Source: Verrucomicrobiota bacterium
GTDB taxonomy: Bacteria; Verrucomicrobiota; Verrucomicrobiia; Limisphaerales; UBA11320
Assembly (NCBI GenBank): GCA_016199985.1
Contig: JACQFQ010000005.1
Span: 124,001 to 188,000 of the forward strand
Reading direction: 5' to 3'
Length of the DNA stretch: 64,000 bases
A program made the translations under genes and the position numbers. The notes below the pieces were generated by a model that ran no database searches, had not been told where the DNA came from, and was given only the letters and a program-made list of their open reading frames with translations. Every line of letters starts with the position of its first letter. Positions within the stretch are counted from its first letter, which is position 1. Below are positions 44,901 through 59,900 of the stretch, in pieces.

Positions 44901-47900
44901 TAGCGATGGAAAACCTGATCTGATCGTGCCCTACCGTTCCGGAAGTGTCTCCGTGTTCACGAATGATGGCAGCGGCCAGATGTTGCTCATGACCAACTTT
45001 GCAAATCTGAGCGACACCCCCACAGTCGCCGTGGGCCGGTTTAACAATGACAACCTTCCGGATATCGCGGTGTCCCGCTATGGGTCCGGCGCAATCACTC
45101 TTCTCCTGGGTATACCCGGGGGCTGGGCCGTGGGGCCGACAATTTCAGGAGTGCCTGGGCCCTATCAACTCGTTGCCGCTGATTTCAACAACGATGGCTA
45201 TTCAGACCTCGCCGTCCCGAACTTCGGAGGGGGGAATCTTGTGGTCCTGCTTGCAAATGGCGATGGCACCTTCAAAGCGCCGGTGACCTATGCGGTGACC
45301 GGGAATGTTTATCAGGTTGTCGCAGGGAAGCTGAACAACGATGCAAACGTCGATTTGGTGGCGACCAGCACCTCGGGGCAGATTGCTGTGCTCCTGGGCA
45401 AGGGGGACGGAACGTTCCAGGCGCCTGTTTATTACCCATCGGGTGGGAATACCCGGAGCGTTGCGGTCGGCGATCTCAGCGGTGATTCCATCCTGGATGT
45501 GGTGACTTACTCGGAAAATGCCTTTGCCGTCAATGTGCTCATTGGCAATGGGGATGGGACGTTCAAGCCTCTCGTTGACTATGTCTCAGGTGTGCGAGGA
45601 GCCTATGACCTCCGGCTTGGGGACTTTAATGGTGATGGGCTTTTGGATGTCGTCGTTCCGGGGAACGGCAGCGAAAGCTTCTCCGTACTGCTCAACAATG
45701 GCGGAGGGGCGCTGGGTGAACCGAGTGTGTACCCGCTTTCCGCGGGTCCGATCGGCGCGGCCGTCGCAGACTTCAATCTGGATGGACGATTGGATGTGAT
45801 GATCAGCCGTTACAACAGCTCCCTCATTTCGCTTTATGTCGGTGTCCCGTCTGTGAATCCTCCGCAGGATCCCCCCGGCTCCGGGATCAGAAGCGCGTTC
45901 GTTCGGGGCGCTTTGGCCTCCGGCGCCGATTCGGACTTCTACCAATTCTCAGGAATCGCCGGCGAGCAGGTGGTTCTGGCCATCGAAACACCGGGAGCTC
46001 CCGGCAGCTCAGGGCTTCGTGTGGATCTGTATCGCAGTGACAGCGTCCTGATTCAGGGCTTTTACAGCAACGCGAACGGATGGGGTCAATCGGCTCCCAT
46101 CACTCTCCCCACTTCTGGCAACTACTTTGTCAGGGTCACGGAAAGCTACGCCTATCGGGGTGAATACCGCCTTCGGCTGACGCGGGCGTCTGCAGGGATT
46201 GGATTTGAAACCGAGGACAACAACGCAATCTCCACGGCAAACTATCCCTCCTTTGTTTCCGCAAACAACCAGCTCAATGCGTCGGTCGCAGGATATCTCA
46301 GCTATGGCGATGCCGCCGGAGACTATTTTGACCTCGGGCTACTCGAGCCTGGGACATCGGTTAACCTGGGTTTGTTGCGTCCTTCCTCCTCGGGAAGTCG
46401 CGGGATTCTGACCGTGCACAACAGCACAGGACTGGCGCAGGCTTCATCGGTGTCCGGGGCGACAAACCTCCAGTTCACGGTGCCCAATGGAGGCGCCGGA
46501 AACTATTATGCCCGGGTTACGGCCGACCCACTCCCTCCTGCCCAGGTTTTTGGAGGGCAACCCGGAAGCGCGCTCCTGTTCAATGGGGCCGATCAGTTCG
46601 TAAAGGTTGCCGACTCCCCTTCGTTGCGTCCGGTGAACCTGACTCTGGAAGCGTGGGCGAATTTCACTGCTTTGGACGGATCCCGGGTTGTTGTGGGGAA
46701 GGGGCTGGGAAGTCAGGACAACGATTCCTACGCGCTGTGGTATGAATCCGGACAACTCCGTGGTGTTATTGGGAATGGCCCTTCTCTCGGGTTCCCATGG
46801 GCGCCGGAGCTCGGTCGATGGTACCATCTCGCCTATGTGTTTGATGATGCCGCCAACACGCAGACGCTCTTCGTGGATGGACAGCAGGCGGCCACCGGGG
46901 CTGTGAATGTCTCCATCAGCTACGATGCCGGGCCGCTTCACATCGGCGCGGATTCCGCCTACCTGACCGCGAATTATTTCTTCGCTGGAAAATTGGATGA
47001 AGTTCGCGTATGGAGCGTGGCCCGGGCGGCAAGCGAAATCGCCGCAACACGATCGTCGCGATTGGTCGGCAACGAGGCAGGTCTCGCGGGCTGTTGGCGT
47101 TTCGATGAAGGCGCCGGCTCGACGGCCTCCGATGCCACCGCCAACGGGAACACTGGAACATTGTTTGGTTTTCCGGTTTGGTCCCCCTCCGGCGTCGCAT
47201 CCCCGGCTCCCGATCCCATCTCCGCTCAATACCTTCTCACCCTCCAGTTGCAGAAGGCCCAACCGCTTCAGCTGACCTCCATCAGCCTCCCTGGCGAAGG
47301 AAGCGGTGTCAGCAACATCTGGCAAACCTTCACGGTCGGATTCAACACGGAGCTCGATCCGCGGATCAACCTGCTGGGCCGTTCGATTTTTACCCGCGGG
47401 GGAAGCCACTACTTGATGACGGATGCTCCCATGAAGTGGAAGGACGCCGAGGCCTTCGCGATTTCCCTGGGTGGGCATCTCGCGAAAGTGTCCAGCGCGG
47501 ATCTCAATGTGTATCTGCAGCGAACCTTCAGTTCCATCGCGAGTGGCGATCTGTGGATTGGGCTGACCGATCAACTGAATGAAGGGACATTTTCATGGGT
47601 GAGCGGGGGTGGTCCCGCCTTCACCAATTGGCGGAACGGTCAGCCGGACAACTCCAGCGGAGCGGACTACGCCGTGTTGGGGGTCTCGGATGGAGGCTGG
47701 TACGACGATCTGGGAGGCGCCCTCCGACGCGGTCTTGTGGAGGCGCCCGCGCTGCCCGATGGCGATGGCGACGGCTTCGCGAACGCCTTGGACCCTTATC
47801 CTACCGACAAGCTGAATGCGTTCGACCTCCGGAGTTCAGGGACTGACGGACAGTTCGACACGGCTGACGACGTTGTGTACCGATTGACGTTTTCCCCATA

Positions 47901-50900
47901 CAGCCGGGGAACGAATCTCAGCTTCACCGTGGTGGATGGGCCGTTGCAGAATGGGAGCTATCGGTTTACGGCAACGACGAGCGTGCGTGATCGTTTCGGG
48001 AATGGGCTTGCCGCAAACTTTGTCCGGAAGTTTTTCATTGTTCCTCTCGGCGGGTATGTTCTTGAGGGACGCACGAATAACTCCATTGCCCAGGCGACGG
48101 CGATGAACGGGGGGCTGGCGAATGGACCGATGAACGGGACGCTCCGGGAAACATTGCGTGTCTCAAAAGGCCATGCCACCCACCACTTGGTCGCGACGAA
48201 TCTCAACGGTGACGCCTACCTCGACCTGATTGCCAACAATTTCTCGGATGACTCCATCACCATCCAACTTGGTCAGGCGGATGGATCCTTCCTCCTGTCG
48301 ACCAATCTTCCGGTCGGCAACGGCCCCGTCGGTTTCTCCCTGTCCGACCTCAACAAGGATGGGAAACTCGACCTGAGCGTGAACCTGTACAATGCGGGTC
48401 GGCTTGCGATTTTCCTCGGCGATGGAACTGGCCGATTCACCGCCTTCACCAACTATCCCACGCTCAGCAATCCCTACTACCAAACCGTGACGGATCTCAA
48501 CGGTGACGGAAAGCTCGACATTCTTGTGGCGAATTCTTCGTCGGGAAAAGTGAGCGTGTTTTATGGCCTGGGTGATGGGACTTTTCAGCCGCGCGTGGAT
48601 CTGACAGCAGATAGTGGCACAATTGACATCGCTGTGGCGGATCTGGTGGGGGATGGCAAAGCGGACGATCTTGTCGTGCTGAACCGCAACGCTCAAAACT
48701 TCATGGCGCTCATTGCCAACGGCGATGGGACCTACAAAGCCCCTGTGTCCTATGCTGCGACGACGACTGCGGGGGCTTTGGCTCTCTATGACTTTGACGC
48801 TGACGGCCGACCTGATGTGGTGGTGATTTCAGGGAGCACGCTTTGCTACTTCGCAGGCAATGGAGACGGAACTTTCGCGGCGAGGAAGACCTTCGAAGTG
48901 GGCACCTCCGACCCCTATCAGCTCGCTCTTGCAGACATGGACTCCAACGGCACGATGGATGTTGTCATCGCTTCGTACACCGGCAATGCCGTGGTCACCG
49001 TGATGAATCTGGGCAAAGGGCAATTTGGCGGCGGTCTCATTTTTCCCGTGAGTGCGAACCCCATCGCCGTCGCATTGGGAGATTTCAATCGTGACGGGCG
49101 CATAGATGTCGCAACGGCGAACTATAATTCGGACGACATAGCCATCCTGAGCTCGTTGCCGAGCCAACCGTTCTCCTTGGATGCCACGACACTCCTGCAA
49201 GGCGGCGCCGTGCGGGGAATCTTGGTGGATGCTTCGGACGTGGATTATTGGAGCTTCTCAGCGAATGCCAACGACAAGATGACCATTGCTGTGGAGTCTG
49301 CGGACGCACACTACCTGAGTCGGCTTCACTACTCTCTCATCAAGCCCGATGGTCGGGCTTTCGATGACTTCTATCCAGAGGCTTACGGACGCGGAGACTA
49401 CAGCGCAGTCCTGACCGCGTCCGGAAACTACACCATCCGGGTCGAACCTTATGACGCTTATGTCGGCGAGTATCGTCTGCGTGTCACCCTTGCGCCGAAT
49501 TCCTACCAGTACGAAACCGAGAACAACAACACGGCTGCCACTGCGGATGCACTGTCGTTCACCTTCACCGGAGGGCGTCAGACCGCCGATGTGTTTGGTT
49601 ATTTCGGAAGTGGAGATTCTGCGGACTTTTTCCGATTGGGGAATCTTTCAGGAGGAACCGAGATTGCTCTGAAGCCGGCCCGCCCAGCGACGGGAACAGT
49701 CCTCGCCATCCCAGCGGTCTTCAACCCTGCGGGCGCCCTCGTTGCGTCCGGATCTCCCGGGCAGACCGATTTTACCTATGTCATCCCGGCAGGTCAGGGG
49801 GGCGCCTATTCCGCCCGACTCACTCCTGCCTTTGCGACGCTACCTTCTGGCGCCACCACTGCGCTTTGGTTTGATGGCGCAACGGCGAGCGTGAATGTCG
49901 GGGCTTGGAGTCCGGGGAACAAATTCGCTGTGCAAGCGTGGACGATGCCCACAGGTCCCAACCCCGGTCGACGCACTATCGCAGGCGCCATGGGGGGCTG
50001 TCAGGATTGGGGAGTGGTTTTGTTGGATGGACGTCCTGGAGTTTCCTACCGGCCGCTTGGAGGCGGTTGCAGCAGTACGATCACGGCGCCGGGCCTCGCT
50101 GAGCCTGGCAAATGGATGCACATTGCGGGTGTCTCCGACGGCACGAATGTGTTCCTCTATGTGAACGGTGTTTTGGCGGCTTCAGCTCCCGCGGCCCCTG
50201 ACTGGGCGCCTTATGGAGGAGGCGTTCTCATTGGCGCGGAGATTTGCTGTGGCAACTACTACAACGGGCTCATCAGTGGGGTCTCCATCTGGAATCGACC
50301 CCTGACTTCGCAGGAGGTCACCGCTTTCGCTGGAACGAATCCAACGGGGAATGAAGCAGGTCTTGTCGGATACTGGCCACTTGATGAAGGAACCGGTTTG
50401 ACCGTGAAAGATCTGGGCTCACTTCATCGCACCGGCACTCTTGTGAATGGCGTCACTTGGGCAGCCTTGGCCGCAGGAAGCCGGAGTGGCGCCGGCATTC
50501 TCGCGGAGTATCGTCTCGGTATTTCATTGCGCGATGTTGTTCCTCCTTCCATCACCGGGACAACCCTTCCCGCCGCGGGTTCTTCCACGAACACGCTCAT
50601 CGATCGATTTGATGTGAGTTTCTCCGAGGATATGGCTCCGGCAACCGTGACTGCCGCGGGCAGCTATGAACTTCGCAACGCAGGTCCTGATCTGGTTTTC
50701 GACACCGCCGATGACTCCACCTATACCGTTCTGAACGTTCCGGCTTATACGACTGGATTGGTGGCCTCGTACCTCATTCCCGATGGCCCGCTGCAGCCCG
50801 GTCGATACCGGTTCACGGCTCGCACCACTTTGGCCGACACGAGTGGCAATGCCCTATCCTCCAGTTTTGTTCAGATCTTCACTCTGACAACTCTCGCTGG

Positions 50901-53900
50901 GTTCGCTCAGGAAACACGGAGCAACGACACCATTGCGACCGCGGTGCGACTGGGACAACCTGCAGGTGGGATCCTCGGGCCTTTCCGTCCAGGCGCAGGG
51001 CTTGGAGTGGGCGGCAATCCGGAGTATGCGCTCCTCCAGGATTTGAACAACGATTCCAAACTCGACTTGCTCGTCATCAACTACGGCGCGAACTCCAACG
51101 CGGTTTACCTGGGCAATGGGGATGGGACCTTCGTTCTCAAAACCAATTGGCAGGGATCTGGCAAAGGAGGGCTTCAACCGGTCTTGGCCGATTTCAACGG
51201 TGACACCTTCCTGGATCTTGCTGTGGGGAACTATGGCTCTGCGAGCGTTTCCATCTACCTGGGGAATGGGACCGGCGGATTCAACACTAAGACGAACTAT
51301 GACACAGGAGTGAACCCGGTCGGGGTTGTCGCGGGCGACTTCAACAAAGATGGGAGGATGGATCTCGCTTTGGCGAATTACGGAAGCAGCACCCTGAGCG
51401 TTCTCCTAGGCAAGGGAGATGGCACCTTCCAACCCGCGGTGACCTACCCTGTCGGAGGACGGCCTTATCAGTTGGTGGCTGGAGATTTCAACAACGATGG
51501 GCGTCTTGATTTGGTATGTCCCAACTCCGATACCGACAACCTTGCGCTCTTCATCGGAAAGGCCGATGGCACTTTCTTCGCGCCGACCACCATCCCCGCA
51601 GGCGATGCACCTTACTCCGCCCGGGCCGCTGACTTGGACGGGGATGGCAACCTGGACCTGGTTTCCGGGAGCTCTGATGGGACGCTTTATATTCTTCGCG
51701 GGAATGGGAACGGCACCTTCCAGCCTCCTTTGAAACTGGCGACTGGTTTGAGTCCCCAATACGACATTGCTGTGGGCGATTTCGACAAGAACGGACGCTT
51801 GGACATCGCCGTGACGGGATACAATCAGGATCGGGTTGCGATCCTGCTTCAGTCCTCCACGATGGTCTTTGAACCGTCTCAATCCTTCCCTGTTGGCAAT
51901 TCTCCTATCGGCGTTGCCGTCGGAGACATCAATGGTGACGGACGACCGGATCTGGTCATCGCGAGCTATACCGACAGCCAACTCACTTTTCTCCTGGGAC
52001 GTGAAACAGAGTCGTTGCCTCCCGATGGACCGACCCAGGTCATCGCCACCGCTCGAGGTTTGCTCTTCAACAACTCCGATCAGGACTTTTGGAGCTTCCC
52101 CGCGAAGGCCGGAGACTCCGTGCAGGTGGCGTTGGAAAATGTGGGAGATCCTGGAGCCACAGGTCGATGCATCGACCTTTACGCACCGAACGGCAGCGTG
52201 CTCGAGAACTGGTGCACGGATTACTACGGTCGCGGAGGTTTCTCCCGTTCTTTGCCGAATTCCGGAATCTACTACCTCCGTGTCCGGAACAACTACAACT
52301 CCATCGTGGAGTATCGCCTTCGGGTCTCCGTTGTGTCTGCGCCGGTGCAGGTCGATTCCGAATACAATAGCGCCTATCAGAGCGCTCAGGGTCTTGTGTG
52401 GAGCGCGGCTGCGGGTCAGCGATCCGCCACGGTTTTTGGAGCCTTGCACCGGGACGACCCGGCCGGGGACTTCTACAAGCTTGGCAACCTGGCTGCCGGC
52501 GTTCTGATTCAGCTGACCGCAAACGATCCACCCCACAGCACGCTCACCCATCAGTGGGCCCTCTTCAAAGGAGGAGCGCTGGTCACCAACAGCGCTCCTG
52601 CTGCGACTTCCTTTGCCTACTCGGTGCCCGTCGGCGCCGCGGATGATTATGCTGTCCGTGTTCAGGCTGTGGCCGGCACTGATGGACTGATGGCGACATA
52701 CCTCCTGACGCTGCAGCTCTTTGACGGAGAGGGACCCCAGGTCGTGTCGACATCGCTTCCCGCCCCGGGTACGACGACCTTTGATTTGTTGGATCGCTTC
52801 TCGGTCAGTTTTTCAGAAGACCTGAATCCTGAAGTCACCCGTTTGGCCCGTCGGCCCTCTTTGTATGGCGGACATGCCTATCTCAGAACCTCGGTCGCAT
52901 CGTCATGGCGTGTTGCCGCTGCGGAGGCGAAGGCGATGGGGGGCAATCTCGTCACCATCAATGATGCCTCCGAGAATCAATGGCTGCTCGACCAGTTTGG
53001 CGGCGGTCTGTGGATCGGACTCACGGATGAGGCCCAGGAAGGCGCCTTCGCGTGGCAGGACGGCGCACCGCTGAGTTACGTCAACTGGAACCCGGGTGAA
53101 CCCAACAACTCCGGTCAAGAAGACTACGCAGTGCTCATGAACGGCGGACAATGGAATGACGAGAGTCTGGCTGCCTCGCACTTTGGGATCATCGAGTTCT
53201 CCGGTGTGGACAGCGACGGCGATGGGATGCCGGATACGGCGGATGCCTACCCATCGGATCCGCTCAACGTGTTCGATCTGCGCGCCGCCGGCGCCGATGA
53301 TCTTTTCGATACCCCAGACGATGTGATCTATCAGTTGCAGGCGTCGGATTACGCTTCGGGCACATCCATGTCGTTCTTCGTCCTGAATGGACCTCTTCAG
53401 GAAGGACGTGTGCGATTCCGCGTGACTCCATCGATCCGTGATGTTTTTGGGAATCTGGCGGCCTCGACTTATGACCAGATCTTCCGTTTGGGAGGCGTGA
53501 CTCCTTTCCAAACCGAAACCCAATCCGACGACCTTCCGGCCACGGCTGTCGCTTTGGCCCTTCAGGAAGGGCCGGCGAATTTCTCGACCGCGGCTGGTCG
53601 AGGCAAGCTTTCATCCAACGCGGACCTTGATTATTGGAGCTTGAATGCGAAGGCGGGAGATCTTCTCACGCTCTCTGTCGACATACCCGGCAACCCTGGA
53701 GCAAGCCGTTTACGCTATCAGGTGTTGAACCCCGACGGCAGTGTCGCCTTCAATCAGGTCAGCGACTACTACGGCCCCGGCTATTGGGGGCCGATCCCTC
53801 TGGCAGCAACAGGGACCTATCGCTTGCTCGTGTCGGCCTACGATGGCTACCTCGGTGAATACCGCTTCCGTGTGTCACTGGCCAGTCCACCCTTGCTTGT

Positions 53901-56900
53901 GGAGGTGGAACCCAATGAGACCATCACGACCGCCACTCCGCTTGCTTTCCAACAGGACGCCAACGCGCGGTTCGCCAGTGTCCTTGGAACCCAGGGCCTG
54001 ATAGTCGATCTTGACTACTTCGACCTTGGGATCCTGACCAATGGGTCTTCCGTATTCCTCAACGTTCGATTGCCTCAGTCCTCCTCCTTCGTTCCTGTTG
54101 TGGCCCTCTACAACGCGGGAGGACAATACCAGGAGGAAGTGCAAGGAGGTCGGTCGGGGGATGGAATCGCTGAGGTGAGAATCCTGACGACCGGGAAGTA
54201 TTTCGCCCTTGTTCGAGGCGGGGCCGGAAGTCCTTCGACTCTCAATGCCCAATACCAGCTGGATGTGCAGGTCGTTCCCACAGGCACTGTGAGCTTCCCC
54301 AACTTGCAGGTCACGGGAACAACCTTCCCGGGGGGCGCGCCATTGAGCGGGCAGGATATTTCCTTCGGGTTCACCGTCGCGAACGTAGGCCAGCTGGCGA
54401 CACCGGTCGGCTCCTGGGTCGATCGCGCGGTGTTGTCGCAGAATTCCGTTCTCGGCGATGCCGATGACATTCCCCTTGGATTCTTCAACCACCTCGGAGC
54501 GCTGAATGCCGCCCAGGGTTACGCCGTGAATGGCTCCGCAACCCTGCCTGAAGGAGTGAGCGGGGATTTTTATCTGATCGCACAAACAGACGCTGGAAAT
54601 GTGGTCAACGAGTTCATTTTCGAAACTGACAACGTGACGGTTTCTGCGGGAACTTTCCATGTCACACGAGCTCCCTATCCTGACTTGAAGGTGGAGGACC
54701 TGCAGTGGAGTGGTCCGACAGGGAAGGGTGATTACACCTTGCGGTGGCGTACGGCCAATCGCGGGGATGGGTCGGCAAAGAAAGGTTTCCGTGATCGGCT
54801 GATTGTCCGCAACCTGAACACTGGACAGGTGCTCGCGACTTCCGATATTCCCGTTTCCCCCGGATTTGCGGCAGGAGCGCTTCTCCAACGCGAGACGGTG
54901 GTCACCACGACCAACGCCGGAACTTATCTGGTTCAAGTCGCCACAGACGCACTCGATGAGGTCTTCGAGTTCGACGCGACCAGCCACTCCAGCGCCGAAA
55001 ACAATACGGCCACCACCCAGTTCATCATCGCGCAATACTTCGACATTGCTGTCGTTGCTTTGCCCGCCGAGGGAGGTTCAGTCACCGGTGGTGGATCCTT
55101 CGTGAGTGGAAACCCAGCGACTGTGACGGCCAAGCCCAACACAAACGATCGGCCGTATTTCTTCGTCAATTGGACGGAGGCCGGAGTGTTCCAGAGCGCG
55201 GCAACCGACTACACCTTCTCGGTGTCCCGTCCACGCTCGTTGGTTGCGAACTTCAGTCTTCCTGCCTACTCGGTTCTTGCATCCAACAATCCGGTCGTCG
55301 CCGGAAGCGTGGACGGGCAGGGAACCTATTTCCACGGGGCTACCGCAGTGCTGACGGCCAATCCGAACCCCGGATATCGATTCATCAACTGGACCGAGCA
55401 GGGGCAGGTCGTGGGCCTGTTTCTCAAGTTGACCAATTCTGTGACCACGAATCATTTCATCGTGGCGAACTATGCCGAGGCGAATCCCAAGCACGTCGTC
55501 ACCACGGCGACATCGCCCGAAAATCTGGCGACGGTCTCAGGATCCGGGACCTTCAGCAACGGGCAGTCCACAACGGTCGCCGCTCCCTCGCTCATTACCA
55601 ATTCTCCCACGCTCTTCAGCTTCCGGGAATTCCGTCTCAACGGAGCTCCGAACGGATTGAGTCCGAGCTTCAGCAAAACCTTCTCAACCTTGGATCCGAG
55701 CAACATCCAGTATGTCGCTTACTACGATTCCAACAGCCTGTTGCCCGTGGTCGTGAAAGCGGTGGGCGGGTTTACCAACATCGCGGTGGGCGGATTTTCA
55801 ACCGTGACCAACCCGGTTCCCGCCACGACACAGTATTTCATCACACTTCAGTTCGATCGCTCCATGAACCCGGGTGTCACACCCCTGGTGCTCATCACCA
55901 ACGCGGGTGCTTCGGTCCAACCTGTGGTCACAGGCGCCGGTTACTGGCTCGCAACGATCGCGTCCAATGATACCTATCGCACCCCTCCCATCACCTTCAG
56001 CAATGGGATGGATGGATTGGCGATTGTGAAAGTTTCCAAGGCGACCGATGTGGGAGCGCTCAAGATGGATCCTGCGGATGTGATGGCCATGCGCATCGAC
56101 GTCACACCGCCCGCACAGCCTCAGATCACCTTGGTGTCCTCAAATTCATCGTCGGCCACCTTCAGCTGGGATGCCTATTCACCGCCTGCGGACCTGGGAA
56201 GTTTCCGGGTCTATCGCTCACTCGCTCCATTTACCTCGCTGGCTGGCCTGCCTCCGCTGACCACGCTAGGCAAGAACGCACGATCGTTCTTCTTCGGAGG
56301 CCTGGCATTGGATACCCCCTATTATGTCGCGATCGTCGCCGTGGATGATGCGGGCAATGCGCCTCTCTCGACGACCTCAACCCTCCTGACACTCCCACGT
56401 TCGATTCCTCCTCCCGTGGCCTTGACCGTCACGGCATCGGACCTGACCACGGCATCGCTTTCATGGCCGGGATATTCGACAGCAAGCCTGCTCGGGTTTG
56501 ACGGATTCAAGGTCTTCTACCAAACCAGTCCTTTCTCATCGGTCCAGGGCCTGACCGCCAAACAGAGCCTCGCCGCAGGTGAGCGCAACTTGAACGTTCC
56601 AGGATTGGACCGGCATCTCACCTATTATTTTGCTGTCGTCGGATTCAATTCGGCCGGCGGACTCAACGTGTCCGTGACGTCGCAGAAATGGAGTGATCCT
56701 TTTGCCGGGAAGATCACTTCCAGTCTCACCCTGGGTTCTGCGCAGGCATCGGTGATCGACATCCTGCAACCGATGCTGGTGACGAGTAACTCGACGCTCA
56801 CAATTCGAGCAGGAACCACGGTTCGTTTCGCGCCAGGCGCGGGGATCGTGGTGGATCAGGGAACAGTCATCGCCAATGGCGCCGCGCTCGATCCGATCAT

Positions 56901-59900
56901 CCTCACCTCGTCCAACGATGCTCCAGGGTTCGAAGCCAACCCCGGGGATTGGAGTGGCATTGTCCTCGGAACCGGTTCCGGCAACTCGACACTGCGCCAC
57001 ATGTTCATCCGCTACGGCGCCGGTCTGACGCTCAGTAACAGCTCGCCGACCGTCGAGGCGGTGACCGCCACACGCAACACCCCCGCGGGTTTGCGACTGC
57101 TGGGGAATGCCTCATTGACCACGACCGCCGCATTGATCGCATTCAACGACATCGGATTGCAGAATCTTTCGAGCGGGTCGCTCAGTGTGACACAGTCGGT
57201 GGTTAAGAACAACGGGACGAACGCCCTGGCAGGGGCGGGATCATTGATCGTCGCGACAGAGAACTGGTGGGGAACACCGGTGGCCGCCGATATCGCCGCC
57301 ACACTCCGGGGTTCTGTGGATCGCAATGCCTTTCTATTGGGCGAACCGCTTCTGACTCCCGCCATCGGCTTGTTGAACAATGTCACACAGGTGGGGAGCC
57401 GTGATATCTCCATTCGCCTGGCCTGTCGCACCGCGGACGCCATGCGCGTCAGCGAGAACTCCGCGTTCTTGGCCGTGTTCTATCAGGCCTTCTCCTCTCC
57501 GGTTCCTTTCCAACTCAGCGAAGGAGGCGGCGCGAAGACAATCTATGCGCAATTCCGCAGTGTCACCGGACAGACCAGCGCGCCCGTTGCGCTCAACCTG
57601 ACCTACATCACCGCGGGTCCGACCCTCGCCACGGTGAGTTTGACTGAGGGACAGAATGTGACCCGACCTCTGACCATCACAGCCAGTGCCTCTGCGCCGC
57701 TTGGGATGTCGGGGATTGATCTGCTGGTGGATGATGAGTTGGTGACGACCCAGGCGGGAGGTTCATTCTCCTACCGTTACGATGTTCGCACCCAGTCGAG
57801 CGGGGTGCATCGCGTGAAAGTTGCCGCCCGGGACACCAGTGGCAATCTCGCCACCCGCGAGCTCAACATCACCCTGAACCTGGCCCCGCCTCCAGCCCCT
57901 GTGATCACAACTCCCGCCGTGGATTTGAATGGGAATGACCGTTCGATCACGGTGAAAGGCACCGCGGAACCGCTCATTCCGATTCGTTTGATCGTGAACA
58001 GCACCCCCGCCGTGACAGGAGCGGCGGATGCAAATGGCAACTGGAGTTTCGACAACGTTCCTCTGGTCGAAGGGAACAATGCTTTCGTGGCGTCGGCGTT
58101 CGATGCTTTGGGATCCGCCGCGTCTGAGGTTCGAAACGTTGTGAGCGACACCGGACCTCCCACCGCGCCGATCCTCGATACCCTCTACTACAATCTGATC
58201 GAGGGACTCAGCCTGACCTGGGTGTTCGCTCCTACGGGCGAGCGTCCGACCTTCTTCCGCGTCTACTGGCATTCGAACTCCTTCACTACGACCGGGCAGG
58301 CGGGTCAGCACAGCAGCTTCCAAACCGCAATGACCTTCCGTCCGTCTGGGCTCCAGCCCGGAAAGTATTTCTTCGCCGTGGCGGGCTATGATGCGGCGGG
58401 GAACGAGAGCGCGCTCTCCAATGTGATGCCGTTCCTCTACGATCCGATCCCTCCGTCGTTCATCGTTTCCTTCGACAAGGTCGCGCCTGTCGGGGTCGGA
58501 CCGTTGAAGATCACGATCGTTGCCTCTGAGCCCCTGGTGAGTCCACCGACCCTGACCCTGCTGCCCTATAACAGCACTCCCGTTTCACTCACGGTGAGCA
58601 ACGCGGCGCTCAACACCTTCGAGGCGGTGTTGAACGTGACTCCCGCGTTCCCGTCGGGAGCGCTCGGGATGATCATCACGGGTCGTGACCTCTCCGGGAA
58701 CACCTTCAATGGGCCGCCGTCGGGTCAACCGATGCAGATCGATGTCCAGGCTCCGTCCGGTCGTGTGGTCACCGTTCCTCCAGGCCCTGTTCAGACCACG
58801 AACTCTCCGGTCGTGACTGTCAGTCTCACACTCAGTGAGCCTGCGAAACCCGGCACAACTCCCACGATGAATTTCGCTCCGCCTGTCGGACCTCTGACCC
58901 CCGTTGTTCTTGCGGGCAGTGGATCCAATTGGGTGGGAACATTTACCGCTACGCCGTCGATGGGTTCAGGATTTGGAAATTTCACGCTCACTGCGCGGGA
59001 TGCCCTCGATAACCTCGGTCAGGTAATCTCCTCCGGCCAATCGCTGGAGCTCTACAACACGCCGCTGCCCAAACCGCCGGGTCAGCCGGTCAATTTCCAG
59101 GTCGCGAGCCTGAGCGAAGGACGTGTTCGGTTGAGCTGGAACTCTGTTTCGAATGCCGAGCTCTATCGCCTCTATTCACAGCCCGGGACGAACATCCTTC
59201 TCGTGCCGACCACGCTTGTGGCCGACAACATCCTCTCCAACTCCTGGGTCGATCTGCCGCCGGCTGACGGCTATTTCCTCTACGTCGTTTCGGCGGTTCG
59301 CCGTGGCGCGGAAGGAACGAACTCCATCACACGCGCTGTGTTGTCCGATCGCACCCCGCCTTCAGCCCCGATCCAGGTGGCCGTTCAGTTGCTCAGCAGC
59401 GGCGTGCAGGTCGCCTGGAAACCCGGGACGGGCGAAGCGCCATATTCCTACAAGGTGTACCGGAACGGTCAGCTGATCCGCAACTTGGGCGGGGCAGAGC
59501 CAAACGCCGTCAATGATTCACCTCCTCGAGGTGTGATGAGTTACACAGTGGCTGCGGTGGACAACCTCGGTAATGAGGCTTTGAGCGCTCCTGCGGTGAT
59601 TGAGCTCTTCGTGGGGGCGGTTCAAAACTTTACCGCGATGATTCGTGCCGGACAGGCGCCGGTGCTCAGCTGGAATTCCTCCGACAACACGGCCGTGGGT
59701 TACAATGTCTATCGAAATGGAGTGAAGCAGAACGGCGCTCCCGTAACGGCGCTTCAATTTACAGACAGTCTGGGGATTCCGTCCGGAAGCCGCGTCCAGT
59801 ACGTGGTTCGTTCGGTGAACTCCACGAATGCTGAAAGCGCGCCGCGAACGGTGGATGTGAATGACGTGACATTGGATCTCTTCCAGAACCTTGCGAACAC

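Noticed and set aside
46444-47574. 376-residue minus-strand ORF inside the giant
   Set aside because: Antisense to the LamG2/CTLD1 segment; no recognisable protein.
44860-52000. Regularly spaced similar stretches that might suggest a CRISPR array or DNA repeat
   Set aside because: They are degenerate coding repeats (FG-GAP propellers) with no identical direct repeats or unique spacers.
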